Source of the DNA: Xylogone sp. PMI_703
Lineage: Eukaryota > Ascomycota > Leotiomycetes
Length of the DNA: 64,000 nt
NCBI GenBank assembly: GCA_021399445.1
Contig: JAJTUQ010000009.1
Location: 17,501-81,500 of the forward strand
Direction of reading: 5' to 3'
Below, in pieces: positions 1 through 11,112 of the stretch (position 1 is the first letter of the stretch; every line of letters begins with the position of its first letter). Made by a program: the position numbers and the translations under genes. A model generated the notes under the pieces. It did no database searches. It saw only the letters and a list, made by a program, of their open reading frames with translations, and was not told the DNA's origin.

Positions 1-68
1 CTCCCCGTCTCCCCGTCTCCTCGCCTTCCCGCCGGCCCCTTCCCGCATACCCTGCAAATGGCCGCCCC

Positions 69-126
69 TCACCCCCCTCCACCTCCCCCTCCACCTCCCC
101 CTCCACCTCCCCCTCCACCTCCCCCT
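69..126. repeat. C-rich 12-bp tandem repeat
   Basis: About 4.5 copies of a 12-bp pyrimidine unit (CCCCCTCCACCT). The proline-only reading frame across it is a low-complexity artefact. It lies just after a copy of the 16-bp GCATACCCTGCAAATG motif (45-60) that recurs at 1.03-1.42 kb, so it may belong to the same spacer DNA. From 130 to 1025 I see no gene; 480-1020 turns AT-rich. Confidence 0.8.
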
Positions 127-1025
127 CGGGCCCTTGACCCGGGCCTTCTCGCCTCGTCCGAGGCTGAGGGGCGGCCATCTCCCCTCTCCCAGCGGCCTCC
201 GTCCTACCCTCCAAGGCTGTGCTGTAGGTGCACAACCCTTGGGAGGCAGGCGGCGGCCGCTCTGTCAGTCCCCCAGGTACCCCCTCCCCCCAGGGCCCCA
301 CGACCCACGACGGTCTTAGACGGAAAGCCCTCTTGGCCACAGCGAAGGCATTACTGCCCCAGCTTCACCCTCTACGGTGGTTGCTGGCTGGGCTTCTGAA
401 CCCCACCGCGAACAGCCTAACAGCCTGCCTAGCACGCTCCACGGCACTCGTAATCACTGTGACAGACCCCTGACGCACCCGTAGGTTGCTTGCCTCAAGC
501 CTACGGGCCAGTCAGCACTTTTTGGTTTTTCGCTCGACGACCCTTCCTTATATACCCACCGAGTCCATTTCGCTTAACTTTCTGTGTGCAAATGATGTTT
601 GTCGGAAAATTATTTTCCGACAAACGATTTTACATGCAAAAAAAAAAAGATCCCCGTTTTGCTAACAAATTTTTTGGCCGATAAGTAGGCCAAAAGCATA
701 ACTTGGAGAAAATTTTCTCTCTTGAGATCATGGTCTATATATCCGTAGCTAACTACTTTCGACCAGCACCCGTGGAGTTATGCCCTGTATTTAACTACTT
801 TTAATTATTAAGCCTCACCTTTCATGATCGTGTTGAGTGATGAAAGAATCAACAGGAAAACTAGTTAAAAATAATACATTATTAATTATAATATTTATTC
901 ATGTGGTGTACTCTTTTTTTTCTGATGCTTTAGTATTTTATTAATAAACATGTATAATAATTATATTTTTACAAGTTTTTTTTCAATAAATCAAACACTT
1001 CCTGTAAATCTGGCTAAATGCTGTC

Positions 1026-1416
1026 GTATACCCTGCAAGTGCATACCCTGTAAGTGAAGATGCTCGCGATTTTGACTAAGTTTTTTGTGCATCGCATACC
1101 CTGTAAGTAACTTCGCTGCGATTTCGACAAAGTTTTTTTCGCATACCCTGCAAGTGATCCCGCCACGATTTTGACCAAAGTTTTTTTTTAGCATACCCTG
1201 TAAGTGCGCATACCCTGTAAATGAGATGTTCGCGATTTTGACCAAGTTAATTTTTTGCATACCCTGTAAGTGAGCATACCCTGTAAACGCAAAATCGCAT
1301 ACCCTGCAAGTGACTTTGCCGTGATTTCGACCAAGTCCAAACCGCATACCCTGCAAGTGAGCATACCTACAGAATGAAGATGCTCGCAAATTCGACCAAG
1401 TACTTGCAGGGTATGC
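1026..1416. repeat. Array of the 16-bp motif GCATACCCTGYAARTG
   Basis: At least eleven full or near copies of GCATACCCTGCAAGTG / GCATACCCTGTAAGTG occur at 1026, 1041, 1094, 1141, 1191, 1208, 1257, 1274, 1297, 1344 and 1361. One inverted copy closes the array at 1401-1416, and an outlying copy sits at 45-60. Copies are either adjacent or separated by a 35-45 bp spacer of related sequence (a CGATTTTGACCAAGTTTTTT-like string). The array lies directly downstream of the 28S rRNA 3' end, the position of rDNA intergenic-spacer repeats, which is my preferred reading. It is not CRISPR-like: the spacers are related to each other and the context is eukaryotic. Confidence 0.85.
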
Positions 1417-1522
1417 TGAGACGCTGAAGATAAGGAGACGTCTCCCTCCTTCAGCTCCCGACGCCCCCCTTCGAGACCCCGCGCGAGCGAGGTGCTGGAT
1501 GGGGAGGTTTTGGTCTCAAAAC

Positions 1523-1914
1523 ACAAATCTAGTCGAAGGACGGCTTACGCTCAGTTGATCGTAACAACAAGGCTACTCTACAACGTACACGACCGTTTCG
1601 AACAATTAAGTCGTATGCAAAGGATTTATCCCCACGCATGGTGAAATTGCAAGACGTCAGCTAGCCCTGCGGACTTCCACCGCAGAGCCGTCGCCAACCA
1701 GCTAAGATGCAGGGCCGAAGCCTATTCGTATCCGACTACGATGTGTGGGAAGTATCACCGCGTTCTGGCATGGATTCTGACTTAGAGGCGTTCAGCCATT
1801 ATCCAGCAGATGGTAGCTTCGCGGCACTGCCTTGTCAGACAGCCGCAAAAACCAATTATCTGAATCAGCGGTTCCTCTCGTACTAAGCTGAATTACCATT
1901 GCGGCGACGGTCAT

Positions 1915-1969
<55 letters not shown>

Positions 1970-2013
1970 ATTAGTGGGTGAACAATCCAACGCTTACCGA
2001 ATTCTGCTTCGGT

Positions 2014-2049
<36 letters not shown>

Positions 2050-2086
2050 AACGTCGCTATGAACGCTTGGCTGCCACAAGCCAGTT
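1523..2086 (-). rRNA. 28S (LSU) rRNA, 3' fragment
   Basis: The minus strand carries the conserved 3' part of nuclear LSU rRNA. Landmarks are the sarcin-ricin loop (TTAGTACGAGAGGAACCG, complement near 1875), the conserved string around 2010-2085 that includes the peptidyl-transferase-proximal AACTGGCTTGTGGC, and the 3' terminus ending ...CTAGATTTGT near 1523. Homology stops abruptly at 2086, immediately 3' of the position corresponding to E. coli U2449, where a group I intron begins. The 5' part of 28S and the rest of the unit are absent, so this is an rDNA fragment or broken repeat edge. Sequence divergence looks low, suggesting recent origin. Confidence 0.92.
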
Positions 2087-2287
2087 CCGTACTACCTCAC
2101 GAGTTCTTCTGGGCTCCGCAGCCCGTAGACACTCCACCGTCTCCGGTGGGCGTAGCCCGTACCTTAAGCCGGATGATGCTGCTGGTGCAGCCCTCAACAT
2201 CCAACCCACACCTTACCGAGCGTTGAACAGCTAAGCCCTGTGAAAAACTTGCATTCACGAGTATGGCCAAGTCTGCTGCTGATTTAT
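2087..2287 (-). other. Group I intron (L2449), 3' part
   Basis: On the minus strand the DNA just 5' of the LSU exon ends in G (...TAGTACGG|AACTGGC), as group I introns do. Core elements can be folded by eye: a P8 hairpin GGATG...CATCC with inner GCTGC/GCAGC; P7 strands GCTCG and CGGGC flanking it, the latter in the S-like string CTTAAGGTACGGGCT; a CCACCG-GAGA-CGGTGG hairpin and a GGGCT/AGCCC hairpin in the P9 region. The insertion site equals the known fungal L2449 site. The 5' half (P1, P2 and most of the P element) is missing: at about 2287 the sequence becomes pogo transposase coding DNA. It cannot splice as it stands. Confidence 0.8.
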
Positions 2288-2706
2288 ATGGCGTTTCAGG
2301 AACCCTTGAACCCAGTTTTTGCCTACAGGTGAATGTGGAGGTTGTTCACCACGTCTAGCAATCAAATTATTGGCCATTGCCTCCACATGAGAAGGCCTGG
2401 GAGGCATGCCACGTTTGCCCATAGACATTATCCATTGTACTAGCGATTCTCCTCAAGTTGAGTCATTTTGAATCTGTTGTTGTAAGTTGTGAAAGCTTCA
2501 GGATGTCCCTTTATTCGACCATAGAGTGTAGTTATGGGTACATCAAAACTACGTGCTGCAGCTCGAATTGACTTGATTTTTTTGTTTTTGAGCGCGTCAA
2601 TAGCAAGAAAGATCCTTCCTTCTTGCTGTATAGGTGGCTTTTTAGCCATTGGAACGCGTTTTGGTGGGGAAATAATTGATTTTAAATGTAGGTTGTGATG
2701 AATTAC
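2288..2706 (-). pseudogene. Pogo/Fot1-type transposase N-terminal fragment
   Basis: A start codon at 2649 opens a psq-type helix-turn-helix (RIFLAIDALKNKKIKSIRAA) closely resembling the decayed pogo transposase at 53.5-55.2 kb. Reading continues, with a stop/frameshift near 2440, through a CENP-B-like second helix-turn-helix (MSMGKRGMPPRP, then VGKNW..GFLKRH) until homology ends at RH, exactly where the group I intron fragment starts. The catalytic DDE domain is absent. The element's upstream side is cut by an LTR at 2707. This is a dead fragment welded to rDNA. Confidence 0.85.
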
Positions 2707-2943
2707 TGTGGTAGGGAAACCCGTCATGTATTAGTAATAGTTATGCCAAGCCGAGCCAGCATATATTGATGGCAAGCCCCGGATAGTAAACAAACAACCT
2801 TTTCATACTCAACCAAGGGAGTGGTTCGTTCGTTTGCCTTGTGTACTTGTTGTTTATGTTGTTCTGCGTGATCCCGTCGCATAAGCTCTATTCCTGTATG
2901 CTCTAGCCAGCGTTATTGTTACGCTCACGCTATCGCTTCCACA
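2707..2943 (-). mobile_element. Solo LTR, family B (237 bp)
   Basis: Begins TGTGG and ends CCACA. Its reverse complement aligns along its whole length with 29818-30054 (also 237 bp), including the shared GATAGCGTGAGCGTAACAAT block near one end and TTTCCCTACCACA at the other. A third, more diverged member is split in the nested region at 20.9-23.6 kb. No target duplication is evident here. No internal retrotransposon coding sequence is attached, so it is a solo LTR or LTR-like element. 2944-3484 holds no gene that I can support. Confidence 0.7.
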
Positions 2944-3484
2944 ATAGTCAAGCTGGTAATCTTACAAAACAATTATTAGTAAGCTAACCCTTTACTTCTT
3001 ATAAACTTGAGTATACATTTCCCGAGATTGTGTATTGTTTTACAACTCACGGTTATGTTATTGCCCCTTTGAGGCATTGCTTTCGTGTTAGCCCCGAGTT
3101 TGGGATAAAAGGTGTGCTACTTTGTTTTTACACTGAGAGCCTCGCCATGAGGAATATGCCTCGTAGGCGCCACCATCCAAAATCACAGCCCAATAAGAAG
3201 AGACAATTTCCCGACCTATAAGTTTTTTGATTTTCTGGTACCATGTTTCTCGCTATTTTGGTACCATTGTCCACGTTTGATACGCGCTGGAGGGCGAATT
3301 TCAATAGATGGCGCATTCAACATTGTGTGACTCACACTCATAACAGTTCAACAACCCACAACTACTCGCTTAGAATATATTCTCAGTCTTCGCTTCTACT
3401 GCTGAGTATCATTCATGAAGATCTATTTGGAAAAAAAGAGTCACTAATGTTACCCATGAAACAACACGCAAGTCACGCGACGCC

Positions 3485-6210
3485 ATGGATTGGAGACGCT
3501 CGGGAAGGCCCACCTCGACAACAGGAACAAGCTTACCACAAGAGAGGTCCCGTGTAAATCACTTCAGGCAGCGACAACTTGTGAGTATACCACTGCTTGG
3601 ATGAGACTATGTGACTCTTCGAGTTGCTCTAGCTATTTGTTAACAATATCTTACAGACATCCGGTAACACAAGTAAACACTACAACTTGAAAGATGATCC
3701 TGTGCCACTGCTGCATTCCGTGTTAGGAAAGAGGACGCAGCAGAACAGCCGCGAGTCTTCCAGGGATCGCAATCCTATCAGCAAACGTCCTCGCCTTGTA
3801 TATCCGTCATCAAACAATCAGCTTTGCAAGGAGTGTTCCCGCATACCTTGGGACAAAATAGATGAGTGGATGAGCTACAAGGGACGAATTGACTGGCACG
3901 GTAAACTGATCGTGAACGTTGGGAAACGCTATCGAAATGTCTCACCCTCTACGACCCGTCAACTCTGCCGTCAACTGCATGCTCCTTGGATAGAACCATT
4001 TCTCAGGAGTCTAGATCCCTCAGAATGGAAAGGGCACTATTTTGGTGATCGAATACACATCTTTCGGCACCTCGACATCTTACCCATGTTAACGATTTCC
4101 AAAAATCGATGAACGAGCTCCGGAAACACAATGCACCATATCACATCGCCGTTCCATTCGGACGTAAGTGGAGAGACAATCTGCAGTCACATATCGCATC
4201 GCATGGGATGGTTGTCATTCTACCTAAAGGATGCGCAGAGTCAAAGATTTTCCTGCTTCAACAAGTATCTGAAAGGTTTGACCTTAATGTGGCTCTACCA
4301 TGGCTGAAATTCTGCAAATTATCACAAAAATCTTTGTAACCCGAAATCACCCAGGGTCAAAGGAATGAAGGTAATTGACTGCAATTCTGACGATTTGATC
4401 ATCCGGCATCATGACCCTGTCGACAACTACGTAGCTCTTAGCTAGGTATGGGGAAGTACATCTCCAAGTAAAACGCCAATGTTAACGTTAACTGGGAACA
4501 AGACACCACAAAGACAGGCACGTACAAAGGCTGGAGCGAAAGAGCTCCAGCTGACTTCTTAATTCATACCAAAATAGAAGCTGACTCTCATTTTGATTAA
4601 AGAAGCCCGTAGTTGAGATAACCAACCGTGCTTCCACTGTTCCTGAGAATAAATCGCTATTGAGGCTTCCTAATGAGATTCCACTCACAATTCGAGATGC
4701 TATTCAAGTAACTAAAGCCCTAGGTTATCGCTTCCTCTGGGTAGATAAGTATTGCATTGATCAAAGTAGTGAAACCGAGAAGCAACAACAGTGTAGTCGT
4801 ATGGGAGACATCTATGCTGGCTCACAGCTAACAATTTTTGCATTGGGATCTGACTCAAACTACGGGCTTCCTGGCGTAAGCTCGAGGCCACGATCCTGGC
4901 AACGACAATGTACCACCATCGGGAAGTACGAATTTATATTCACAATGCCTGACCCGCATATCTGTATCAGCCAATCCAAATGGTCGACCAGGGGATGGAC
5001 TTATCAAGAAGGACTATTATCAACTCGACGTCTATTCTTCAATGACTACCATGCATATTTTGAATGCAACGCAATGAATTGCGTGGAAACCTTTAAGAGC
5101 AACCTGAAAATTCTCTACATTGAGACTGGCCAACGTGTTAGGGCCTATCACCGTGCTGGAAAATTCGTATGCGGCAACTCGAACAGATTTTCTCATCTCA
5201 ATGGGAAGCAGAATAAGGCGAATCATCGCAAGATTGACACCATTCGTAGATGTCAATATCATATCCAGGAGTACACGAAAAGAGAGTTGACGAATAAGGA
5301 TGATGTCTTGAACGCATTTGCAGGTATTGCCCGCTTCTACGCCAGAACGACCGCAAAGATAGTTAGTTTAGCTGGAATTCCTATTCCTTTCCCAATCGCA
5401 ATGTTGGGGGACATTAGACCAGCACATCTAGATCATCTCAGCTACGCTCTGGCCTGGACGCATTATATACACAAGTTTAGTGAACCGGGTCTAAACAATC
5501 CCAAAAATTGGCCAGGTCATATGCGTGCACAATTACCCTGGACTCCATACGACAATCCCAAGCCACAGCGTAGGAGCGGATTCCCATCTTGGTCATGGGC
5601 AGGATGGTTTGGCGAGATTGAATTGAGGAAGGACCTTCCTTACTGCTGGACTAGTTACTTGAGCTCTGTACAGATAAGCCTTCGAGAAGATTACCCAAAA
5701 GACTATGACTGGTTGACAGGCTTAGCACAGTACAAGAATCTCATCATACAGAGGCTTCTCACAGCAAATACGTTGTATTTTGACGCGTATGTACTCAACC
5801 CTGAGAAGCTGAAGCTTTGGGAGAAGCATTCACGCATTCCATCCAGACGGATCCCTTCCAAGTCTATACGCATAAGCCTATCGAGAGGGCCTACTTCATT
5901 GAAAAGATTTCACAAGAAGTTAATGGATCGAGAACTTGAGTGCTTGGTAATAGGAGCGTACGGAGAACCCCGTAAGGATATCTTCAAAGCTATCCAAGCC
6001 GCGGATAAGAAAGCACCAAAGGCTCGCCAGGGTCGGATCGCTTTGTTTGAGCGCGAGGAACCGGATGCCATTATCTGTCTTATTGTCCATACAGTGAACA
6101 AAACATCGTTTCGGAGCGGGCTTCTTAAGATTGAGCTTGAGGGCTCAGAAAGAGAATCCGTACTGAAGGCGTGGGATTTGGGTCCCAAAAGAAGTTTCAT
6201 GTTAAAGTAG
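3485..6210 (+). pseudogene. HET-domain protein, disrupted
   Basis: HET proteins mediate heterokaryon-incompatibility-type cell death in ascomycetes. A start at 3485 gives a 32-codon exon, an intron 3581-3656 (GTGAGT...CAG) and a Cys-containing N-terminal region up to about 4112. A frame change near 4109 then continues to 4337, where another shift is needed to reach VIDC...YVALS. The hallmark ALSYVWG motif reads ALS-stop-VWG: TAG at about 4443 replaces the Tyr codon. From about 4640 one frame runs to the stop at 6210 with LPNEIPLTIRDAIQVTKALG, FLWVDKYCIDQ and STRGWTYQEGLLSTRRLFF, all typical of HET, and a long C-terminal region. At least one in-frame stop and two shifts make this a pseudogene, unless non-obvious introns remove them, which the lost Tyr argues against. 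Confidence 0.78.
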
Positions 6211-6669
6211 ATGTCATGTTTCTTGAAGAATTTATTCTAGGAGCATTTAACTAGGTGAGAGCTGACAACGTTATATAAGAAACCTGTCTTATATGGTGCC
6301 CACCGTGGCTGATAGTGACTAGGCACTGACTCGGCATTCTAGGCAACAATATTAAGGAATATTAGAGACAGGCCTCCAACGTCTATACTCAACGGGTCTC
6401 TCAATTATGGAAGTGTTTCTTTTTGCTGATTTTGAGTTTCTTATTCTGCTGAACAGGTTTAACTGGTGCAACTTATCGCTTTTTGTTATGGATGTAATGT
6501 ATAATCAATGGTCAATGGTCATCTTACCTACGCTTCAACGATAATAATGTTCGTTAACAATAAAATCAAATTGTAAAATGCATTCACCGAGTAAGTCATC
6601 GTCCAGGGTTACCCCTTTTAATATACAGTAATACACCTAGACGCCTCCTAGAGGAATAAATCAACCTCG
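6211..6669. other. Intergenic, no feature seen
   Basis: Moderately AT-rich DNA downstream of the HET pseudogene. I see no convincing reading frame, repeat or RNA gene. Confidence 0.5.
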
Positions 6670-6933
6670 CTAAAGTGTACTGTTTAGGTGGGAGCTCAGA
6701 GCTTGCGCGGCTTCGAGGATGGGTCGCCATTTTGCTGGTGGTAGCTTGTGATCACTATTCAAACGTAGATGGTTCTTGAGCTCGGGGAGAGGTATGGCAG
6801 ACTGATGTTGAGTACAAAATAGTGTTCCATGGTCTGGAAGAAATATGATAGATTGTCCAATGTCATGCGATGTGTATGCCATTGTTAGGTCTTCGCCATT
6901 ACACCACTTTGTAGTAGGTGCGGCAAATGTCAA
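6670..6933 (-). pseudogene. OrsD-like zinc-binding domain fragment
   Basis: The frame reads a short block with the pattern of the fungal OrsD/DUF3505 domain: hydrophobic-HG-L-x-C...H...AIP...L..HL...H followed by R.ILEAAQAL (DHGTLFCTQHQSAIPLPELK, then KNHLRL and an RPILEAA string). The first Cys pair is imperfect (C..H rather than C..C). The domain occurs in the orsellinic-acid cluster protein OrsD and in many stand-alone or transposon-associated fungal proteins of unknown function. No start or further domain is seen on either side, so I treat it as a relic. The assignment rests on pattern recall only. Confidence 0.45.
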
Positions 6934-9303
6934 TTGAAAATGGGAGCACGCGATTTATTAAATCGACGCGTTCCGAGCATACCATATACGCGTCCAGAAC
7001 GCGACATATTTTGAGGGTATATTGTGATTCCATTGGGAAAGAGGCCAGTGTGGTAATTTGGAGGCGCTCATTAAGCTTCCGTAGTGTTCCAGTGGAAATG
7101 AGACTCCCAAAAAGGCAATTCAAAGGTTCGCGGGGTACTCGTATGCAACCGAGAACTGAACTTTCCAAATTCAGTGAAACACCACACTTCAAATGCGCTT
7201 GAATTATGCGATAACGTCCAATTATTTAATTTCAGCTGCATATTGTCTAAAAGACCAAGAAGTAAAATATCTACTTCTCAAAGCTTATTTTCCGATGCTA
7301 ATTAATCGTATTTTTGTTTCCAATCAATATATTTTTAAATAATTTATTAAATAATGGGGACATACGTAAATTTCCTTCAAAACTCAAAAATCAGGGACAA
7401 TATATTATACTTGGGTTTTTCCACGGGTTATTGATTCCATTAACTTAGGGACTTACGTCATGCTGTACAGTACTGCATTACAATACTGTAATATAATTCT
7501 TTATAACTACAAAAGTTGGGAGTTTTGGTGAGCATAGCGAAGTTGAGGGGCAATTTTAGCGGCGGGATCATGCAGTAGCGTCCGAAAGTCGAGGGGCAAT
7601 TTTGGTCGAGGACCAATTTTGCACCCCCTACCCCCGGAGAATGGGCCGTACTCAAATAAATGCTCGGCACTCGGGATATGCTTTGACCGTGCCACGTATG
7701 CCACATGCAATGTTAGGCCAATTAGTAAAATAATATATCTCCTTATAATGTCTAGATCTAAGAGGTGGTTAGGAGGTAAGCATTAGCTTATGAGGTCAGA
7801 GTAACAGCCAGAGTTATATCTCATCTGATTTATAAAATGTTCGGCCCAACCACCATTCAGCTATCAGCTGGTGATATATTAGATACCTGTGTAAACATCT
7901 TTCAGCCCACCCATCAAGCTAGCCTATCATCAACTGAACTTTCAATTAACAAGTGGGTCCACTAGTTGATCAACTGGCCAGTCTAACTGTAAACTAATTA
8001 ATTATGTTATATGTTTCGGGTGGTCAATGGGACAGGTTGTGACAGCTCCAATTCGTTGGTGACATGTAAAGCAAGCTATTGTGATTGCATATACAGAGTA
8101 CATAGGACAATATAGACTTTTATGCCGTCCCCAATTGCTTAAATCGTTTGACAAGTCCAGGATTGTGAGACTGCCAGACTTTGCTTATGTAGTCATGCAT
8201 ACCACCTGAAGTGAGAACCTTGCTAAAAGATGGCTGCGGGATTCTATATGCAAGGCTTGCCGTTCGGGTTAGTTCTACGACAACTATAATCAACCTATCC
8301 TTGTACGGTACGGCGGGGCGGCCGCACCCTGAAGATACAGCATGTGCTGAAAGATAGAAGGCTGAAACCTTCCGCTTGTACCCCCTGACTTCCTTTTACT
8401 AATATTGCAAAGCTTGTAACTAAGGGGGTTTCGTACGTGGGTTGCAGATTCCTAAGAATATCTCTTCCTATTCATGATGTGTTGCTTGCCGCATTTTACA
8501 TCCGTTGATGACCATATCCAGTAAGCATGAACTGGTCAACAGCAAACCCATGTCTACGTCACTTCCGAGAACGCGACGTCCCTCCAAATTTACAAAGGAA
8601 GCAAAGGCTCTGTCTCCACCAGTGACAGTTGTAACTAAAGCAGAACTTATGCAAGCTGCTGAACTAGGGGAACTGGGGAGATCCTTAACTAACATAGATC
8701 TTATTTCTCTCTAAATCCTTTCCCTTGCCTTTCCCCTCCCAACACCCATCTTATTCGCACTAGTCGGACTAGATTAATAAGTGTAGTGCTTTAATCTAAT
8801 CATATGTTCCATAAGAACTTTACGGAGGTAATTTCGTATGCTTATTTCTTTAAAAGAGAAGTCCGTGGGTTTGCCCTTCCGATTGGCAATAGCCTGAGTC
8901 CAGTATGTTCCACCCAAGTCCGAATATCTGGTTTTGAGTTAGCAAGTCTCCTCCGCTTTAACTTCCTTACCCCCAAGTCCCTTGTCCTTGGCCAAAAGAT
9001 GGCTACAGAATCGCGTTCGTAAGGTACATAAGGTAATTCCCTATCCACCGAGTCATCTCCTCCATATGTGATCCCGGGATCTGCGTTGTTTCTAGACAGA
9101 CTTCCCTTCCAAGAGACCCACTATAAGACTCCGGCACCCTTAACCCCTGTTAATTTGATCCGCGGAAATTACCCCAGTCAAGCAAGATACTTAGTGCCGA
9201 ACGCCTACTACCCCTATGTGTCGGCGGTGACACGTTGACGGATAGGTCCCACGGGGGGTGCCTTTCCCTCGGCCCTCTCTACCCTATCCGTTCCTGTGTC
9301 TGT
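6934..9303. other. Long stretch without a supported gene
   Basis: 7200-8300 is AT-rich with a few GC-richer islands (7540-7700, 8290-8350). Short frames at 8505-8714 (+) and 8842-9048 (-) show no family I recognise. The latter is a GC-richer 450-bp block with coding-like texture (8800-9280) and may be a relic of a mobile element. I see no terminal repeats in the interval. Confidence 0.4.
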
Positions 9304-9563
9304 TGCGTTCGAGACTATTTATCGAGTCTTGCAAAGGCATACCAATTATCTTGCGCAAAGGCTTGAGTTGAAGTATGTAACGATTCTTGGTCAGGGCAAA
9401 GGGCTTCTGGAGGAGCAAGTCCACAAGGAGATGCAATAATATGCAGCATTGGATGCCAAGGGGGTTGAGAAGCGGGTTGTAGAAGTGGGTTGTAGAAGGG
9501 GGTGAGAATGGCATCAATTTCAGGGGCTGAAGTTGTATACAAGAGAACGCGTACAATGACCAC
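9304..9563 (-). pseudogene. MULE transposase N-terminal (FAR1-like) fragment
   Basis: The minus-strand frame contains IIASPCGLAPPEA followed by TSTQAFAQDNWYAFAR. This parallels the start of the MULE transposase at 19575 (LITSPCGPAPTEA...YTSIQAFSRETIFAI), where the FAR1-type zinc-binding domain follows. Here the zinc-ligand part is not recovered. It directly abuts the end of the Zn2Cys6 regulator relic and probably marks the event that truncated it. Confidence 0.55.
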
Positions 9564-9629
9564 GTCTTCGCGTTTGGTTACCTGAGTGTACGGGGCAAGA
9601 AACCCAGCAGACGCTAATAAGTAAGGAGC

Positions 9630-10690
9630 CTCACCTGCAGTTTTCCATCACCCGTTGAGCCTTTCCAGTTCAGCTTTAAAGTGATCTACTCCTCTGATAA
9701 GGTCCTAGCCTCCAGTTGATATATATTCTTGCATGTAAATAATAGCAGAACGGTAGATGGCATCCAAGACAAACGGTGATATCTCTTCTCTAGAACTTTG
9801 ACATGTAAGAGTATCAATCGTAGCGCAACGTAACATCCGTGACGCAAGAGGTAGATTCCTTTCTTTAATATTTGCGTGTCCTCTGTTAGACACTAAATCT
9901 GGATGCTGTCTTCTAATCTTGATAAAGCGTGTGTTGAGGATGAATAGGGCGCTATCGTGTATTTATCAGTTAATCGCTCATTGCTTTTTATAATCTGTCA
10001 CTTACCTGTAGCATATCTTCATTAAATCACAATGCCAATTCCTAGCGCCCGAGCTTCATTAGAAGAGACATTTACTAGAGCGGAGATTGCCTTTTCTAGG
10101 ACTTCTGCCTCATCATTTTGATAGAGTAACCGATGAATCGTGTGTCACAATTGATATATCCCGAAGGCCGCGTAAAACTCTTCCCAGAACGATCCCTGCC
10201 TGAACGGTCAATCCAAAGCGGCCCATGGCTGGGATTGGTGGCAGTTAAAGTGTGAATAGAGCTGAGTGCTTCTTATAGTTACCAACTAGTGAGTTATACT
10301 TATGAGAAAGCTCATGCACGCAAGGAGAGTTTAGTCGTCTACATTTGCTTCCCATAAATGATCGTCCATTGGTAAGATGCTGTCCCCTTTGGGCTCTTCC
10401 GTGACGGGAACTCTGTCTGGACATCCGAGATGGACAAACCGTTGGTTCTAAGAAATCTTGAAAGCATTAGCTAGAAGCAAACAGATGAGATATTTGAATT
10501 ATATCAAGTTGAATCACTGTACACACGTCGTCGCCGGTTTCTAAAACTTAGCGTGATCAGCACTTCATCTTTCACATATGTTCTGGTAGTGAGGATGGCT
10601 GCAGTACCGTAAACAGTGGGTACATCGAGGCTCCAATCTGTCACATTTCTTCTTCAAGCGTCTACAAGCCGTATACGCGAAACGAGGCCG
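9630..10690 (-). pseudogene. Zn2Cys6 transcription factor, decayed
   Basis: On the minus strand near 10680-10600 a binuclear zinc cluster is readable: ACRRLKKKCDR, then EPRCTHC, the C-x2-x-LKKKC-x6-C-x2-C pattern of Gal4-type regulators. Downstream, in shifting frames, come pieces of the fungal-specific regulatory region (GLTVQAGIVLGRVLRGLRDI near 10.2 kb; LPLASRMLRCATIDTLTC to YRSAIIYMQEYISTGG at 9.71-9.90 kb; then DLIRGVDHFKAELERLNG and WKTAG near 9.64 kb) with several stops. The order of the pieces follows the normal protein order, so it is a decayed gene rather than chance. Its cognate cluster is unknown. An hAT end sits just upstream of its 5' end. Confidence 0.72.
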
Positions 10691-10782
10691 ATATTCTTGC
10701 AGCTTCATCTACCAAATGTGATATAAGTGGTACATGAAAGGAACGATCAACAGCTAGATCGGACCTCGTCAGAATTGACCCA

Positions 10783-10808
10783 CACCGTTTATACTACTGG
10801 CTACACTG
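10783..10808 (+). mobile_element. Orphan hAT element terminus
   Basis: The 26 bases from ACCGTTTATACTACTGGC to CTACACTG match the right end of the full hAT element at 52.93-52.956 kb essentially exactly. No matching left end (CAGTGTAGCCAGTAGT) or transposase is found nearby. It is most likely the remnant of an internally deleted or excised relative. 10809-11112 contains no gene; it is the 3' flank of the chitinase gene. Confidence 0.75.
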
Positions 10809-11112
10809 ACGAAGTGTTTTAGCCAAGTATGGCGACTTTACGCCACTGGTCGCATGCACAAACTTGACCAACCATACGGTTGTCACGGTAAAAACATCCA
10901 TAGCAATTCGTCATGATCATGTATATAGAACTGACACTTAGTTGTTGACTTATTTTTAACTTGAAATATTGAAAGAAATTTGCTCTATGGTTGAGTCTTA
11001 AGCTTGAAACCCACTCAAAGAATACACTTTTCTAGTAGAATCTCATTGAGTATGGCAGTCTGACTCTATAAAATCTCACGCTTTAAAGTTTATTCTTCAA
11101 TACTGTCCCTCA

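Noticed and set aside
58..399. 113-codon proline-rich frame
   Set aside because: Its first third is a 12-bp tandem repeat and the rest shows no family; all three frames are open because of base composition.
1026..1416. CRISPR-like array
   Set aside because: Spacers are homologous to each other and uneven, copies are sometimes adjacent, one is inverted, and the context is a fungal nuclear genome.
991..1526. Minus-strand frames across the 16-bp motif array
   Set aside because: The apparent GYAHLQGM protein repeats simply translate the DNA repeat.
1974..2234. Overlapping plus-strand frames
   Set aside because: They lie on the antisense of 28S rRNA and the group I intron.
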